64,000 bases of DNA from positions 496,001-560,000 of the forward strand of contig JAGTWJ010000006.1 of assembly GCA_020064725.1 (NCBI GenBank), given 5' to 3'. Each line of letters starts with the position of its first letter. Positions within the stretch are counted from its first letter, which is position 1. Shown here one piece after another: positions 47,271 through 59,400 of this stretch. The notes under the pieces are model-generated. The model saw only the letters and a list, made by a program, of their open reading frames with translations, ran no database searches and was not told the DNA's origin. Position numbers and translations under genes: made by a program. Source of the DNA: Drechslerella dactyloides (taxonomy: Eukaryota; Ascomycota; Orbiliomycetes; Orbiliales; Orbiliaceae).

Positions 47271-50200
47271 ACGAACGATAATTCCACCACCCCGATGAAT
47301 ATCACACTATCTTTCTGGAAGCGACGCACTTCCTGCAAGCTTTTTGCCAATAGCAGATGACGACATATCGATACTTGATCACGACTTGAATTTTCCTGCC
47401 GAACAAAAAAACACCCACCAGCACCGCCAATGTTTAATGCCGCAACATTTGTACAGAACATCCATCAGTCCATCTATGAATTCGCATTCGCATTCGCATC
47501 TTCGCTAGTACATATTATACCCACAGCAGCTTTCGCCGCACGTTTTGATGTTTCAGCTATGACGACTAGTACCCCATTACCAGAAAGACAAAAAAGTTTA
47601 TGTTTTCGGTTTGCTTTTGAATCGGTAGTTTTTGTTGTTGCTTTCTCTTTTCCGGCTGGAGAATCAAGTATTTTTTTTTTTTTTGTTGTATATTATTCTC
47701 ATATCCATCACCCCCAGGGACAGCATCGTTATACGACCTACCATGCATAGTACGGCGTGGAAATGCTTTGGAGCCTGGACTAAAAAATCATTTTTTTCAT
47801 TTCTTCTAGATACGCCTCCTTTTTTTCCACTTTTGATCATCACTTGAGCTTTGAAAACGCAGGTTTTTGTTGGAGTCTGTGCTGCTGTTTCATTTCTTTC
47901 TAGCTTCTGCATGACCTAGTCGCATTTTCTGCTTTCGCATGGTTGCACGGCACCACCACTGGCACATTTCAGGCGAACTTGGGATGCGGGTTATTTTTTC
48001 TTCTTCTCCACTTTCCTTACGACGTTTTTCTTTTCGTTTCATCTCCTCACTCAGCCTTGTTGTGTGTGCGTGCGTTATGTCTCCGAGCATGTCGAGTGTA
48101 TTCTTTTTTCCCCTCTTTTTCTTTTGTGTTCTTTGCTTTTCGTCTCGCCATACCCGGGGCTACCCTAAAAACCCAAAAAGTGCGATTTTTCGCCGGGTCG
48201 GACAGAGGCCAGACGCAGACCAGACAGAAAATGCTGGGCGGCGGATGGAGATTGTATTGTATGTACTTTTGCTAGTACGATCAATCGAGTCACGATCCAT
48301 CAATCTACTTCAGCCACCCATGAACCAGGAAATGAAAATTTTTTCTCCATTACCCCAGCGAATGAACGAAATGTGGAGAGTTCTGAGCTCCCCGCTCCCG
48401 TTTTTCAAGGTTGACGACGACGGGAGTGATCCCGCGAGCCGGCGCAGCAGTAGCAGGACAGGTGTGTGTGTATGAATGCGTGTGTGCGTGTGTGCGTGTG
48501 AATGTGTGCGTGTAGTGTGTGTAGTGTGTGTGTGAGTGTGAGTGTGTAGGTGTGCAAGTACAGGTACAAATGGACCTGGCCATGCAGCCAATGCAGATGT
48601 CACGGAAATACGACGAAATGTCGCTAGCGGAGAGCGTGAGCGCAAGCTTGAGCTTGAGGTGGACACGGGCTCATGGGTCGCGGCCAGGTGCAGGCGGAGA
48701 GCTTGAATTGGAAGGGAGAGAGAACAATGCAAGTTGGGCAGCAGCAGGCTGGCTGTTTGGACAGGTGCGGACAATGGAGATTAGGATACGGTTAGATGCA
48801 TGATTCGATATGCGAGCTCGTCTGAATGGATAATTCCCATTTGGCGGTGGGGCATTCCTTCCATTCCCCTTCGTTCGTTTCTTTCTTTTTTTGTTTTTTT
48901 TCGTGCATGCGGATGATGGAGGAGGAGAGAAAGTTCTTGCCTGTTTGCGCGAGGTGGTGTGTGGCAGGCAGGAAAAAAGTGGAGAGCGGAGTGGGAATTG
49001 TGGGCATGCCGGAAGAGTTCCTCGCCGCCCGTTTGGCTGGCGGCTTCCCCGCAATGTGTTGGCAGGACGTCGGGCGCCGGCCGCCTGCACGCAAGCCCGC
49101 AAACCACGCAGGCCACGCAGACCACGCAAAACACTCGCATTCGCATTCGCATTCTCGTGTGTGTATATATAGACGGATGCGGACGTCAACGTCACGATGC
49201 TGCTCCGGAGGCGCGTGTATGCGACAGCAGCAGTCGCTGCCTGCGCATGTGGCCTGCCTATCTGCCGTGCCATGCCCTCTTGTCTCTTCGTTTCGTCGAA
49301 GGCCAGCAGCTGCCTTCCCGACTGCTGTGCCGAGTATATCCCTCACGAGGAACAAACACACGGCGCTGTCGAACCGTCCGGCTAACGACAAAACGGTCTA
49401 GACGGACAGCCAGACAGCTAGCCAGCCCGACACGAGTGCCGTACTTGTACATGCGGTCGAAAAAGAAGCTTCAAGGATCAAGTGGCCACTCAACGGATGG
49501 TTGGGAGGGGGGAAACGGCTGCGACCCAACCATCCGGGGAGGAAAAAGAAAGCGCAAAATCCGGGGTGCATAATGCAATATTTGGCCTCACCTATTAGAC
49601 AGCTCCAGTCCGCAACCGCAGCGAGATGGTTGGCCGGCTGGCGAGCGAGCTTGCGTCCCAGGCGGGCGGACGGTGTGCTCAGGCGCCCAAGCTCAGGTGA
49701 TTCGCCATGCGCCTCTGCTTGGAGCTGCGTGCTTGTCTCGACGGAGACTGGTCGATGGGGTGGATCGACATAGACGTCTGCATTAAGAGCGCGAGTACCT
49801 GTACTAAGGACAACCCTCCAGACGGACAAGACGTCCGCTGCCGTTTTGCCATGCTGGCGACGCCATGGTAGGGCTAGCGGGTTCCCCGGTTACAGCGCGC
49901 ACACGAAATAGATTGAGGCAAGGAGCTGAAAAAAAATAAATAGAAAAGGTGGGGCAAGCAAGCAAGGCATTGCGCTCCAGAATTTTCGTTTTCGTTCGCT
50001 GACGGACGGCGTGTCCGGCAGCTACGCCCGGCTCAGCAGGTGCGGTGCAGGTGCGCTCCGCGAGAGCGAAAGTGAGCAAGGCCCATCGCCAACGGCCGGC
50101 GCTGATGTTTCGAAATCGAAGCTTTTGTTTCCGGCGACGGTCACGCGCAGGCCGGCTGTTGGGGAACTCACCCCGTCCGGGCTCGAGAGTTTGAAAATAG

Positions 50201-51098
50201 CGGTTTCGCAGGCCACCTGACGGGCTCGATTGGATTGCCAGAGTTTTTAGTCACGAGCGGTCAAAGCTCCTGCCTATCCCAATCTCGCTCGCTGGCGCGA
50301 GGGGCCCCTTTCTGATGCCGGGCTAGTTTGTAGTTCGGGGGCGTCCGTCTCCTGTGCCCGGCCGGCTAACCGAGGCCAGCCGCCGGGCGCAGGCCCCGCG
50401 TGTTGTTCGTGTGGTATTATTGGCAGCGTCAGACTCGTATTCGATGCTGGGAGCACGAATAATCTCGCACGGCACGGCTCCACCTCAGCCCTTAGGTAAT
50501 ATATCGACCTGTGCGGCCGCTCGTCTCTTTCGCCGCCGTCGGGCGGAAACGGGAGCGAGCAGCGAAGCAGGTCCCGGTGCGGATCGCCAGTGCAAATTTT
50601 CATCCAGCCCTGCTCGCTGACCATTCAGACAGCAACTTATTACGCAAGGAAAACGTAAACGACAGGAAATGCAATCCAAGATTTCTATTTTCGAACACCG
50701 CGCAATCGTTCATGCTCTGCTCTCAAGCTCTCTCGCTCGTCCATCGCTGTCGCACGCTGTCCGTCACACAAAAAGGTACACATCTCAATCGCGCAATTGA
50801 AGGAAACAAGGCTCTATCCGTACGTGTAGTCTAGCAAAGAAGGAGGAATCAACAGGAACTGGATGCCATGCGGTCTCGCAATGGATACACAACAATGATA
50901 TCAGAATACAAAATCGATAAACGTATATGCTAATCGCTGTCTCACCCATGCAAAAACAGGCAGACAGAGACATCCGAGCACTAAGATGCGGAGGTTGCTG
51001 ATGAGGGGAATGTGGGGAAAACCGTCATTCTCCAAAACGGCTGCGCCATTCCGAGAACAGAGACGTAGATGGCCTGGCCAGTTTCAACGATCGGCCGC
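47271..51098. other. 3.8-kb gene-poor convergent region downstream of the bZIP gene
   Basis: No recognisable coding sequence. T-rich 3' flank to about 48150; GT-rich microsatellite at 48461-48555; ATTCGC iterations at 47480-47498 and again at 49135-49154; CACGCA-type iterations at 49085-49130. Such a length is unusual between convergent genes here, so an unannotated noncoding transcript is possible. Confidence 0.5.
48461..48555. repeat. Degenerate GT-rich microsatellite
   Basis: About 95 nt dominated by gtgtgt and gtgtgc with interruptions (gaat, gtag, gagt). Confidence 0.95.
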
Positions 51099-54000
51099 TC
51101 ACCGTCTGGCATAAGCACCAGCTGCCTCGAATTCCGGCCCGGAGAGACTCGGGTATCGCTTTCGGAACTCGAGGAGCTCGTCGTCATGCCCATCAAAGCT
51201 CGGTGGGGATATCTCTTGCACCGGTGATGCCTTGATATCGGAGTGCATCAGGCGATGGTCGGAGTCCTGGGGTAGCTGCTGCAACCGTGGCTCCGTGGGA
51301 ACAAGCTTTCTCAGCTTCTCCGGTTTGGGACCCGGTCGCGGTGGCTGCTGTCGGGCAGCCGGGCCCGCAGCTGACCCCGGGGTTGCTTGCTTGGAGAGGA
51401 TCGTCGAATTCAAGCTGGGCTGGGGCTCTGCTCCAGTTCGAGGGTACGGGTTCTTGAGGGAATTCACGGCAGCTGGCTCGGGAAATGTCTTCGGGCGGAG
51501 CTCATTACCAGAAGCCGAATCGGTCATTGACAGATTCTGGAGCTGCTTCTCTAGCGCTTCATGGGGCTTCGATGTGACACTGTCTGTGTAACGGCCGTAC
51601 CCTTCTGCAGTGCGGGGTACGGAACTCCTGTCTTCCTCGCTAAGCAATGCCTGCACCTTTCGCTGTATGGTGCTGGCGTTGGACCGGGATGGCCGTCCGC
51701 CGGCGCCCTTCTCAGCAATCGACTGCTTGTACGCAGCAGCAGCAGCCTCAACTCGACGCTCCTCTTCCTGGAGTTGCCGTTTTTCCATCTCCCTTCGAAT
51801 CTCCGCCGGTATTTCAGAGCTGCTGACTTGCAAATTGGAGTCTTGTTGCTCCACCGGATCCTGTAAGGGAAATTCTGTCGCCTGGGAACCCGGCGACCTC
51901 CCGCTCTTCCTAGGCTCGTTGCCTCCGGCCTCAAATCGTCTGAATGCCTCCCCGAGCCGGCCGCTGAATATGTTTTTGGGGTTCGCAATCGTGATAGACG
52001 GGGCTTTCTTATGTTTGGACCCAGAAGTATTCGAGTTTGGTACACGCTTGTCGACCTTGGTATTCTTTGAAGCATCTGATTCCAGCTGTAGGACCCGTAA
52101 GAAGTCTACGCTTGACTCGATATGATCCGACACCGCCGACGAAGTGGACCGACCGGTGTTATTATCTTCAAGTTTCTGTGACGGGGGCGGATAGGCATAT
52201 CTGGATCTCGATGAGGAATCCAAGTCCCGGAGAAAGTCGAGATTTGACTCTATGTGTGTGCTTTTCGGCCGCGGTTTCCCCGCCGGGGCCGGTCTTGATC
52301 CTATCGTCGAAACTGGCCGGGGTGGCTCGAATGACCTCCGAGAGAGATTGGCAGGACTATAAGGGGAAGTGGACGACGATCTGTGCTCGCCCACCGATGG
52401 CCTGACCGAATTGCTATTCGCCGTATTGGTCGCCGAGATGCTCTGAGCGTACTGGCTCGACAATTTTGGCTGGAGCCTGTCACTGGTTACGCTTCTCGAT
52501 AGGGGTGAGGGGCTCGGAGATGGGCTGGTCATGGTCCCCTGCGATATCATGATCGGTCTGGATGAAGCTTTATCTACTGTGCCTGTCCTAATCTTCCTGG
52601 CCTCCGGGAGAGAAAGGCTGGAGGGTGATTGTTTCGGGTCAACTGGTGTAGGTTGCGATACCGACGAAGCAAGAGGGGGCATATCATCAAATGCCTGATC
52701 TGCCAGTTTCTGCATAACCCTCGTGCTCAGATCGGTTTTCGTGACCGTCGGGCTTTCCGGTTGCGACGAGCCAAAGTCGAACCTCGCACCTTGGTCGTGG
52801 AGCAAGGAAAATTGCTCAACCGGGGGGAATCTCGCAGATATATCGTCAACGTTCGTCGACGTATCCAGCGCTGCGAACGGATCATTCGTTACTTTGGCAG
52901 TGGGTTCTCGAGATGTTGATGTTGCGTTTTGCCTCGGGGTCTCATGGTCTGATTTCGGAGGCCGCCCTCTTCGCATCTGTGTGATTTGGGGTAGCTCAGC
53001 TTTTGGGGCTGCTGTAGGAGCCTGTTTCACTAGGGCAGCACTGGGATGTGCTATGACAGGAGGAGGAGTGGGTGATGGCAATGGCGATTTGTTCCGATTT
53101 GTCGCATTATTGTATATCTGTGATACATAACAGTTAGCGATCTGGGCTTGGACTAGTCGAACAGGTCACGAGGTAGCGTGTTTTCCGTACATTTCGTATC
53201 GGGGTTTCTTTCCCTCGCAATCTGCACACGGTACTGACAATGTCATATATATTTGGGCGCTTCCGAGGGTCCTCCTGGAGCATAGATCCTAGATAACAAT
53301 CAGTTCTACCGTTGCTCAATGCCAGTACAGAGCCGTGATTTCCGGGTGCTCACCGATTAAGCCCTTAACTTGAGAGGAAAACTGTGGATACGGGGGGTAT
53401 TTATATGAAGCGTTCAATATCGCAAGTTGTCCTTGGTCCTCAAATGGCGTTGTGTAATAACACAACTTGTAGAGCAGGACCCCAAGAGCCCAGATGTCGG
53501 ACTTCTCATCGATTGGTTGACCGCGGAAGACATCAATCATCTCGGGAGATCGATACTGCAGGGTTGTGTGCTTCTGGATGTCTTCTTCGATCAGTCGGCA
53601 CTCAGCCACAGACGTTCCTGCAGGTCTTGGCTCGGCCGAAGAGCCGAAGTCGCAAAGCTTGTATGTTCGAGGCTCCGGCGTTATCAGGATGTTTTCGATC
53701 TTTAGGTCTCGGTGTAACAAGGGCGGCTGGAGGTAATGCATGCAAGCCACGCCCTCGGCGGCATCGCTAAATATTTTTAAAATCTCTGGTTCCGTGAGTC
53801 GATGTTGCAGCCGTGTGTTCATGAAATCGATCAGACCGCCGCCTATGAACGTAGTCAAGAACCGAGTCAGCTCTGGGATTGAGACGGCGGGCCTAAGTGG
53901 AAATTAGGCGTAGTAGCTGAATTGCTAACCTGCGCAGTACTCCATTAGAAGGAAAACCTCATAGCCACCAGCTTTGAGGTGCGACGCGTGCGAGTCGATA

Positions 54001-54599
54001 TATTTTACGATATGCCTATGTCCTTTGAGCCTTTTCTGGTCCGTTAATAGATATATACCCAATCGTCAGTGATTGTGATTCTCGGTATAGCTGATAGATG
54101 CACGGGATAAGATATCGGTGGGATATCTACCATTGTATCTACTTCGGTGCGCATATTCGCCAGGGCCTCCTTATCCGGGACGGCGACGCGCTTGAGAACA
54201 GCGATATCGGTGCCATCGACGATTTGATCGATCTTGACGACGTATACGTGGGCAAAACCTCCTGTATTCACAGGGCCAGGATGTCAGCGGAGCTGGGCTA
54301 CGGGGACTTGATATATCCCTTCCGGAGATGAAATGAACGGGCCACGCACCTTCGGAGAGATATCTTTCGACCACGCAGGAATGCGAGCCAACCCTGATCT
54401 TCGTGCCGGGCTGAAATGTACCCGGAGGCGCAGAATTCTGTTTCGGAGGGTAAGATTGCGATGGGTAGTGGCCCGGTTGCTGTGTGGATGGCTGGCCAGG
54501 CGGAGAGGCATAGTGTTGGGATTGGGATTGTGGGTAAGCTGGACTGGAGTTGAACTGGGCGGATTGCGACTGCGAAACATGGTTGTAGCTCGAAGCCAT
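51099..54599 (-). CDS. Ark/Prk-family (NAK-type) serine/threonine protein kinase
   Basis: Six exons, right to left (54599-54350, 54261-54131, 54035-53930, 53842-53354, 53288-53191, 53117-51099), give 1030 aa. A Gln/Ser/Pro-rich leader is followed by the kinase domain (~70-360): glycine loop YLSEGGFAHVYVV, Lys107 in AVLKRV, hinge FLLMEYCAGGGL, catalytic HRDLKIEN with Asp208, DFG at 227-229, and YRSPEMIDVF. IRVGSHSCVVERYLSEGGFAHVY is split over exons 1 and 2 and marks the Ark1/Prk1/Akl1, AAK1/GAK group, which phosphorylates endocytic adaptors and actin-patch proteins. The ~670-residue tail is disordered with Pro-rich PPRPGPKPEKLRKLV, a likely SH3 ligand as in yeast Ark1. The final codons overlap a good donor (CG/gtgagc), so a spliced longer C-terminus is possible. 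Confidence 0.93.
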
Positions 54600-56474
54600 C
54601 GTTGGCCGGTGGAGATGGTGGGAGACGAGCTGAATGGGAGCGATGCTGGCCTCTGGCTGGAGAGGGAGATGAGGATGAGATGGATTGATAGATGGAGGAC
54701 GGGTTTGCTGGCGGTTTTGATGCTAGACCGTCAGCGATGACACCTGCCAGCTACTAGCTCCCTGCCTGTCGCCTGGGCTCTGCCGACGAAATTTGAAGAG
54801 AGAAGCTAGCGGACAGTCATGTGACGGGCGGAAGGGGAGGGGGATGCAGCAGGCCTCCACCGGGTATTCAGGATATTGCGATACGATACGTTCTGGTGCT
54901 ATGCGGGTGAGATTTGGTGGTGGTGGTGAGAGGAATATTTCCTGCAGCAGCAGCTGAGGTGTCGATGGTCCAAACAGCTGAGTCGTATCCCCCTGGCCCA
55001 GTCCGGCCCAGTCCGGCCCCGGCCCATGTACACGCTGTACAGACAGACGGACAGACAGAGATGGGCAGGCGGGTTTCTCTCTGGTTACCCGAAACTCGCT
55101 GACATCGGCTTGCAGATGACGAGATGTATTTGTACTTGCAGACGAGCGGGAGTTTTGCCTACGGTCGAGGTATTCGGTACCGGGCTGCATCTGGTCGGTC
55201 CACTCGGCCTGATGGAGCCCCGAGAGCAGGAGGAGGTTCGCTGGGGGTCCAACACAGACGACAACACAAATTGATGGATCAGATAAGATGGATCGGATAA
55301 GGAAGGAGCTTATCTAATCGCATCGATCTGCCTAGTGCGATGCACGGTGATGCGATGGAGTCATCTTGCCAGCCGCTGAAATTAAAACGTGCGCCCGCGA
55401 CGACGCGTGTGGCTCCACCGCCCTCTCACCCAGTTTGCCGCAGCCTTCCTGCCTGGATCCTCCTCCTTTCCTCGACGACGGCGGGAGGATCTATCTACAT
55501 AGTTGAGCATCTTCTATACGGCATGCGGGCTGCTTGAGCAAACACTCACGCGGAAACACCCACCCAAATGCACATACCATCTATACCGGTGGTGCTCCGT
55601 ACGGGGGCGAGTGCTGACGTCTACGCACGGTCCGACACGGTCTGCTTTGGACACGCGTTATATTGGGGGGAGGTGTGTGCGGCGCGGAAGTTGGGGGGAA
55701 AAATCAAAATGAAGGGTCACCACGAAAAGGCAGCCGGGCGGTGATTGGACGCGGTGGGGTGATCCCCTGGCCAGCGGGTGTCAAACGGGGTGGTATAAAA
55801 TAGGCGTATGTTTGATAGTTAAAGGCCCGGCCCCCCAGAAGACAAAAGACCGACGGTCACCCATTTCTCTCCCTCCCGCCAGCCAGTCCCCTCCGCTCGC
55901 CACTTCCGGCCAGCCAGCAGCCAGCCAGCCAGGCAAACAGCGTTTGCCCGCTTTCCCGTTTCGTGCGTTTGTCCCACCGCGCCGGCCGGCCGTTTGCTGC
56001 AACACATTCCAACCTCATCCGCAACACATCAAAGGTAGCTGCTGCTTGGCCCGTCCGTGACATCGCGATAGTACCACGTACCCACAAGACCAAGACGAGA
56101 GAACCGCAGAAAGAACGTCCCCAAGAAAGAAACACGGACGGACAGAAAGAAAAGAAAGAAGTCAGAAGAAAGAAAGAAAGGAAGGAAGGAAGGAAGGGAA
56201 AGAAATGTGCATGCCATCGCTACCCGAGCTCCAACAGCTGACACCCACCTAATCGCGCGCTCCGAATTGATTCGTGCATTCGTCCATCCGGCCCCGAGCG
56301 AGCGCCCTCAATGCTGATGCTGGTGCTGATGCTGATCATGCGAATTCCAGTACCGCAGTGCCCTTCTTCTTCTACATATCCTCCCAGCAGCTTCGCCAGC
56401 GAATATCACGGCAACCACCGCTCCCGCTAGTTCTATGTCTTGACGTCCCGTAGAACTGTTTCCTGCAGAACATC
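54600..56474. promoter_or_regulatory. Divergent 1.9-kb promoter region kinase / MOT1
   Basis: No conserved coding sequence. Contains gacagacgg iterations near 55035-55060, CCAGCCAGC iterations near 55910-55935, and the A/G tract listed separately upstream of MOT1. Promoters of both genes must lie here. Confidence 0.55.
56143..56214. repeat. AAAG/GAAG polypurine tract
   Basis: About 70 nt of gaaa and ggaa units on the + strand, 260-330 nt before the MOT1 start codon. Confidence 0.95.
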
Positions 56475-59400
56475 ATGTCGCGTCTGGACAGACTTGTCAC
56501 GTAAGCCCGCCGCCGTCCTCCATCATTCCATCTTTGACCGTCCAGCTGCTAACGACCAATCGCCGGTACCAGCCTGCTCGAAACGGGGTCCACCCCCCTC
56601 GTCAGAAACACCGCCGCCTCGCAGCTCGCAGATGTCCAGAAGAGCCATCCCGAAGAGGTCTTCAACCTCCTCGGACGGGTTCTCCCCTATCTCCGCTCCA
56701 AAAAATGGGACACACGCATGGCCGCATCCAAGGCTGTTGGAGGAATCCTCGAACATGCGGACGTCTGGAACCCCGACAAGCTATACCCTCAATCTCTTTC
56801 CGAATCCGACGTAAAACAGGAGGAACTTAAAGACGACGACGATAATAGTAATATTAATAATCACAATAATCACATCAAAACCGAGGACGGCAAAAATGCT
56901 CTCAGCCTCGTCGGCGCGGACAAAGACTACCTCGACTTTCAGACCTTTGATATCAAATCCGTCATCAAAAACGGCACAAAGCTCCTCGGTAGTCTGGGGA
57001 AAGAGTACGACTACTCCCTAGCCGATCTGGATCCCGCCGAAAGACTACAACGTCAGAAGCAGAACGTACGCAACACCCTCGGCATGGCTAGCGAATATCT
57101 CGATGATGATCTGGTTGAAGAGAAAGACTTCGCAACCGGTGGTGCGCATGCACTTCCGCCGACCCCTCGCATCGACACCAACGTGTCAAACCCGTCGCTA
57201 AAAGCAGGGGGCGTCTTTTCGCCCATCGTGCATTCTGCCATGTCGCCGCGCGATCAGCCGCCTCTGTCGGCCGGACCGCAGAGCAATGGCAACGGTGAGG
57301 AATCCGCGCTCAGTAAACGGCAGCAGAACATGATGAAACGGAAAGCCAAGCAGAACGCGAAAAGCCACGCGAACAAGGTCAGAGTTGTTGATCTTTCTAC
57401 GCCGGCTTACAGACGTCCCAGCTCTGATCCCCAACTCTTGGCAGATGACCCCACACCTCATCCCGTCAAGCAAGAGCAGGGTGCCGAAGGAAAAGATGGA
57501 GCGGTGGACTATTTCAGCCTCGAAACCCAGAACGCGCCGGACGATGGGAAGATTGTCGTCCAGCACAAGGGCCCAGCGCTACCCCCTTCCTCCACAGTTC
57601 AGGTAGAAGCGGACGACACCGTCTGGCCGCTGGAACGCCTGGCTGATATTTTGCTCGTCGACCTCTTCGATCCTTCCTGGATAGTACGTCACGGAGCGGC
57701 GATGGCCCTTCGTGACCTGATACGGTACCACGGTCCTGGGGCAGGTCGTGTCAAAGGCAAATCGAGGAAAGAGAACAATGCGGCGAACAAACGCTGGCTG
57801 GACAACATTGCCTGTCGCCTCTGTTGCATTTTCGTTCTCGATAGGTTTAGTGACTATGCTGCTGACAACGTAAGCCGCCTTCTCTATACATACTCTTTTT
57901 CGCGTTGGTACTAATGCTTGGCTAGGTTGTCGCCCCGGTCCGAGAGGCTGCCTCTCAAGCACTCGGCGCTCTTTTGAAGCATATCCCCCAAAGTTCAGTC
58001 TACGAAGTGTACAAGATCCTCAGGCGGATAGTAATGCAGGATGATCTTGACATGACGCAGACAGTATGGGAGATATGCCACGGGGGTATGCTAGGCTTGA
58101 AATATCTCGTTGTTGTCCGAAGTGACCTGTTCGTGGAAGAGCCCGACATCCTTGACGGCGTAGTCTCGGCGGTAATGAAAGGCCTTCGGGATTACGACGA
58201 CGATGTCAGAGCCGAGAGCGCAGCGACCATGCTTCCCATAGCAGCTGAATTTGTTTCCCTGCGGCCACATGCTGTAGATGACCTCACAAGCGTTGTTTGG
58301 GAATGCCTGTCACATCTTAAGGACGATTTGACAGCATCGACGGGCCATGTGATGGATCTACTTGCAAAACTGTGCTCTTTCCCGCAAGTCCTGGAGATTA
58401 TGAGAGTCAAGGCGGAGACGGATCCTTCGTAAGTACACCCACTCTTCGTTCATCAAAGACCTCGATGACGAGACAACGCTACGACAATTACAATATAAGA
58501 ATACAGCTCGCTAATTTTAGGCCACAGGCAATCTTTCTCGCTCTTGGTTCCCCGACTCTTCCCGTTCTTGCGTCACACAATCACAAGTGTGAGAAGCGCT
58601 GTGCTTCGTGCTTTACTCACGTTTCTCGGAATTCAAGGGTCTGGTAGCAGGGGCTGGGTGGACGGGAGAGCGCTACGCCTCATCTTCCAGAATCTACTCG
58701 TCGAACGGAATGAAGCTGTTCTGGAACTGTCGTTGAGCTTATGGCTTACAGTCGTTCAAGAATACGCAAACGAGGATCCATACGCATTCAGCTCTCAATT
58801 CCGGCCTCACGTTGACCCTCTGGTGACATTGCTGATGACGCCAATTGGAATATCGCGTAACCCGTACCCGATGGACATGTCTCTGTTCATCAAGCCCTCA
58901 GGACAGACATTCCTTCAGACGATGCGCCCCGCGGCAAGGCCAGAGCCTGCTGCCGAAGAAAAACAGGGGTCTGGGAGAGGTCGTGGGCGGAAAAAGAGCA
59001 CAAAGTTCGAGGATTTGCCCCCCGCCCAGATTGGGTCGCACAACCTGGACGGCCATATCATGCAGGGCGACGTCGACTTGGTCGGTTACGATATCATGAT
59101 GAAGACAAAAATCTCGGGTGCGAAGGCGCTCGGTAAAGCAATGAGCGTTTGGCCTCCGGAGACGATCATAGAGGTGTTTTCCTCGACCCTGATAAATTAT
59201 CTGAGGTCGCCCTATTCGTCAACCCAACTTGTGGCTGCCATTGTCATCGAGGAATACTGCAAACAAGCTCTTTCCGACAATCCACTAAAGGAGCTCTATA
59301 TCCGGGAAATCGAAACTCTCCTCAACTCCGAGCGACCGTCCACATACAGGGATATCGTGCCATACATGAAGATCGTGCGATCCCAGTGTCACAACTTGCT

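Noticed and set aside
58518..58527. Acceptor tag at 58518-58520 for MOT1 exon 4
   Set aside because: It puts the HEAT-repeat sequence out of frame; the cag ending at 58527 restores SFSLLVPRLFPFLRH.
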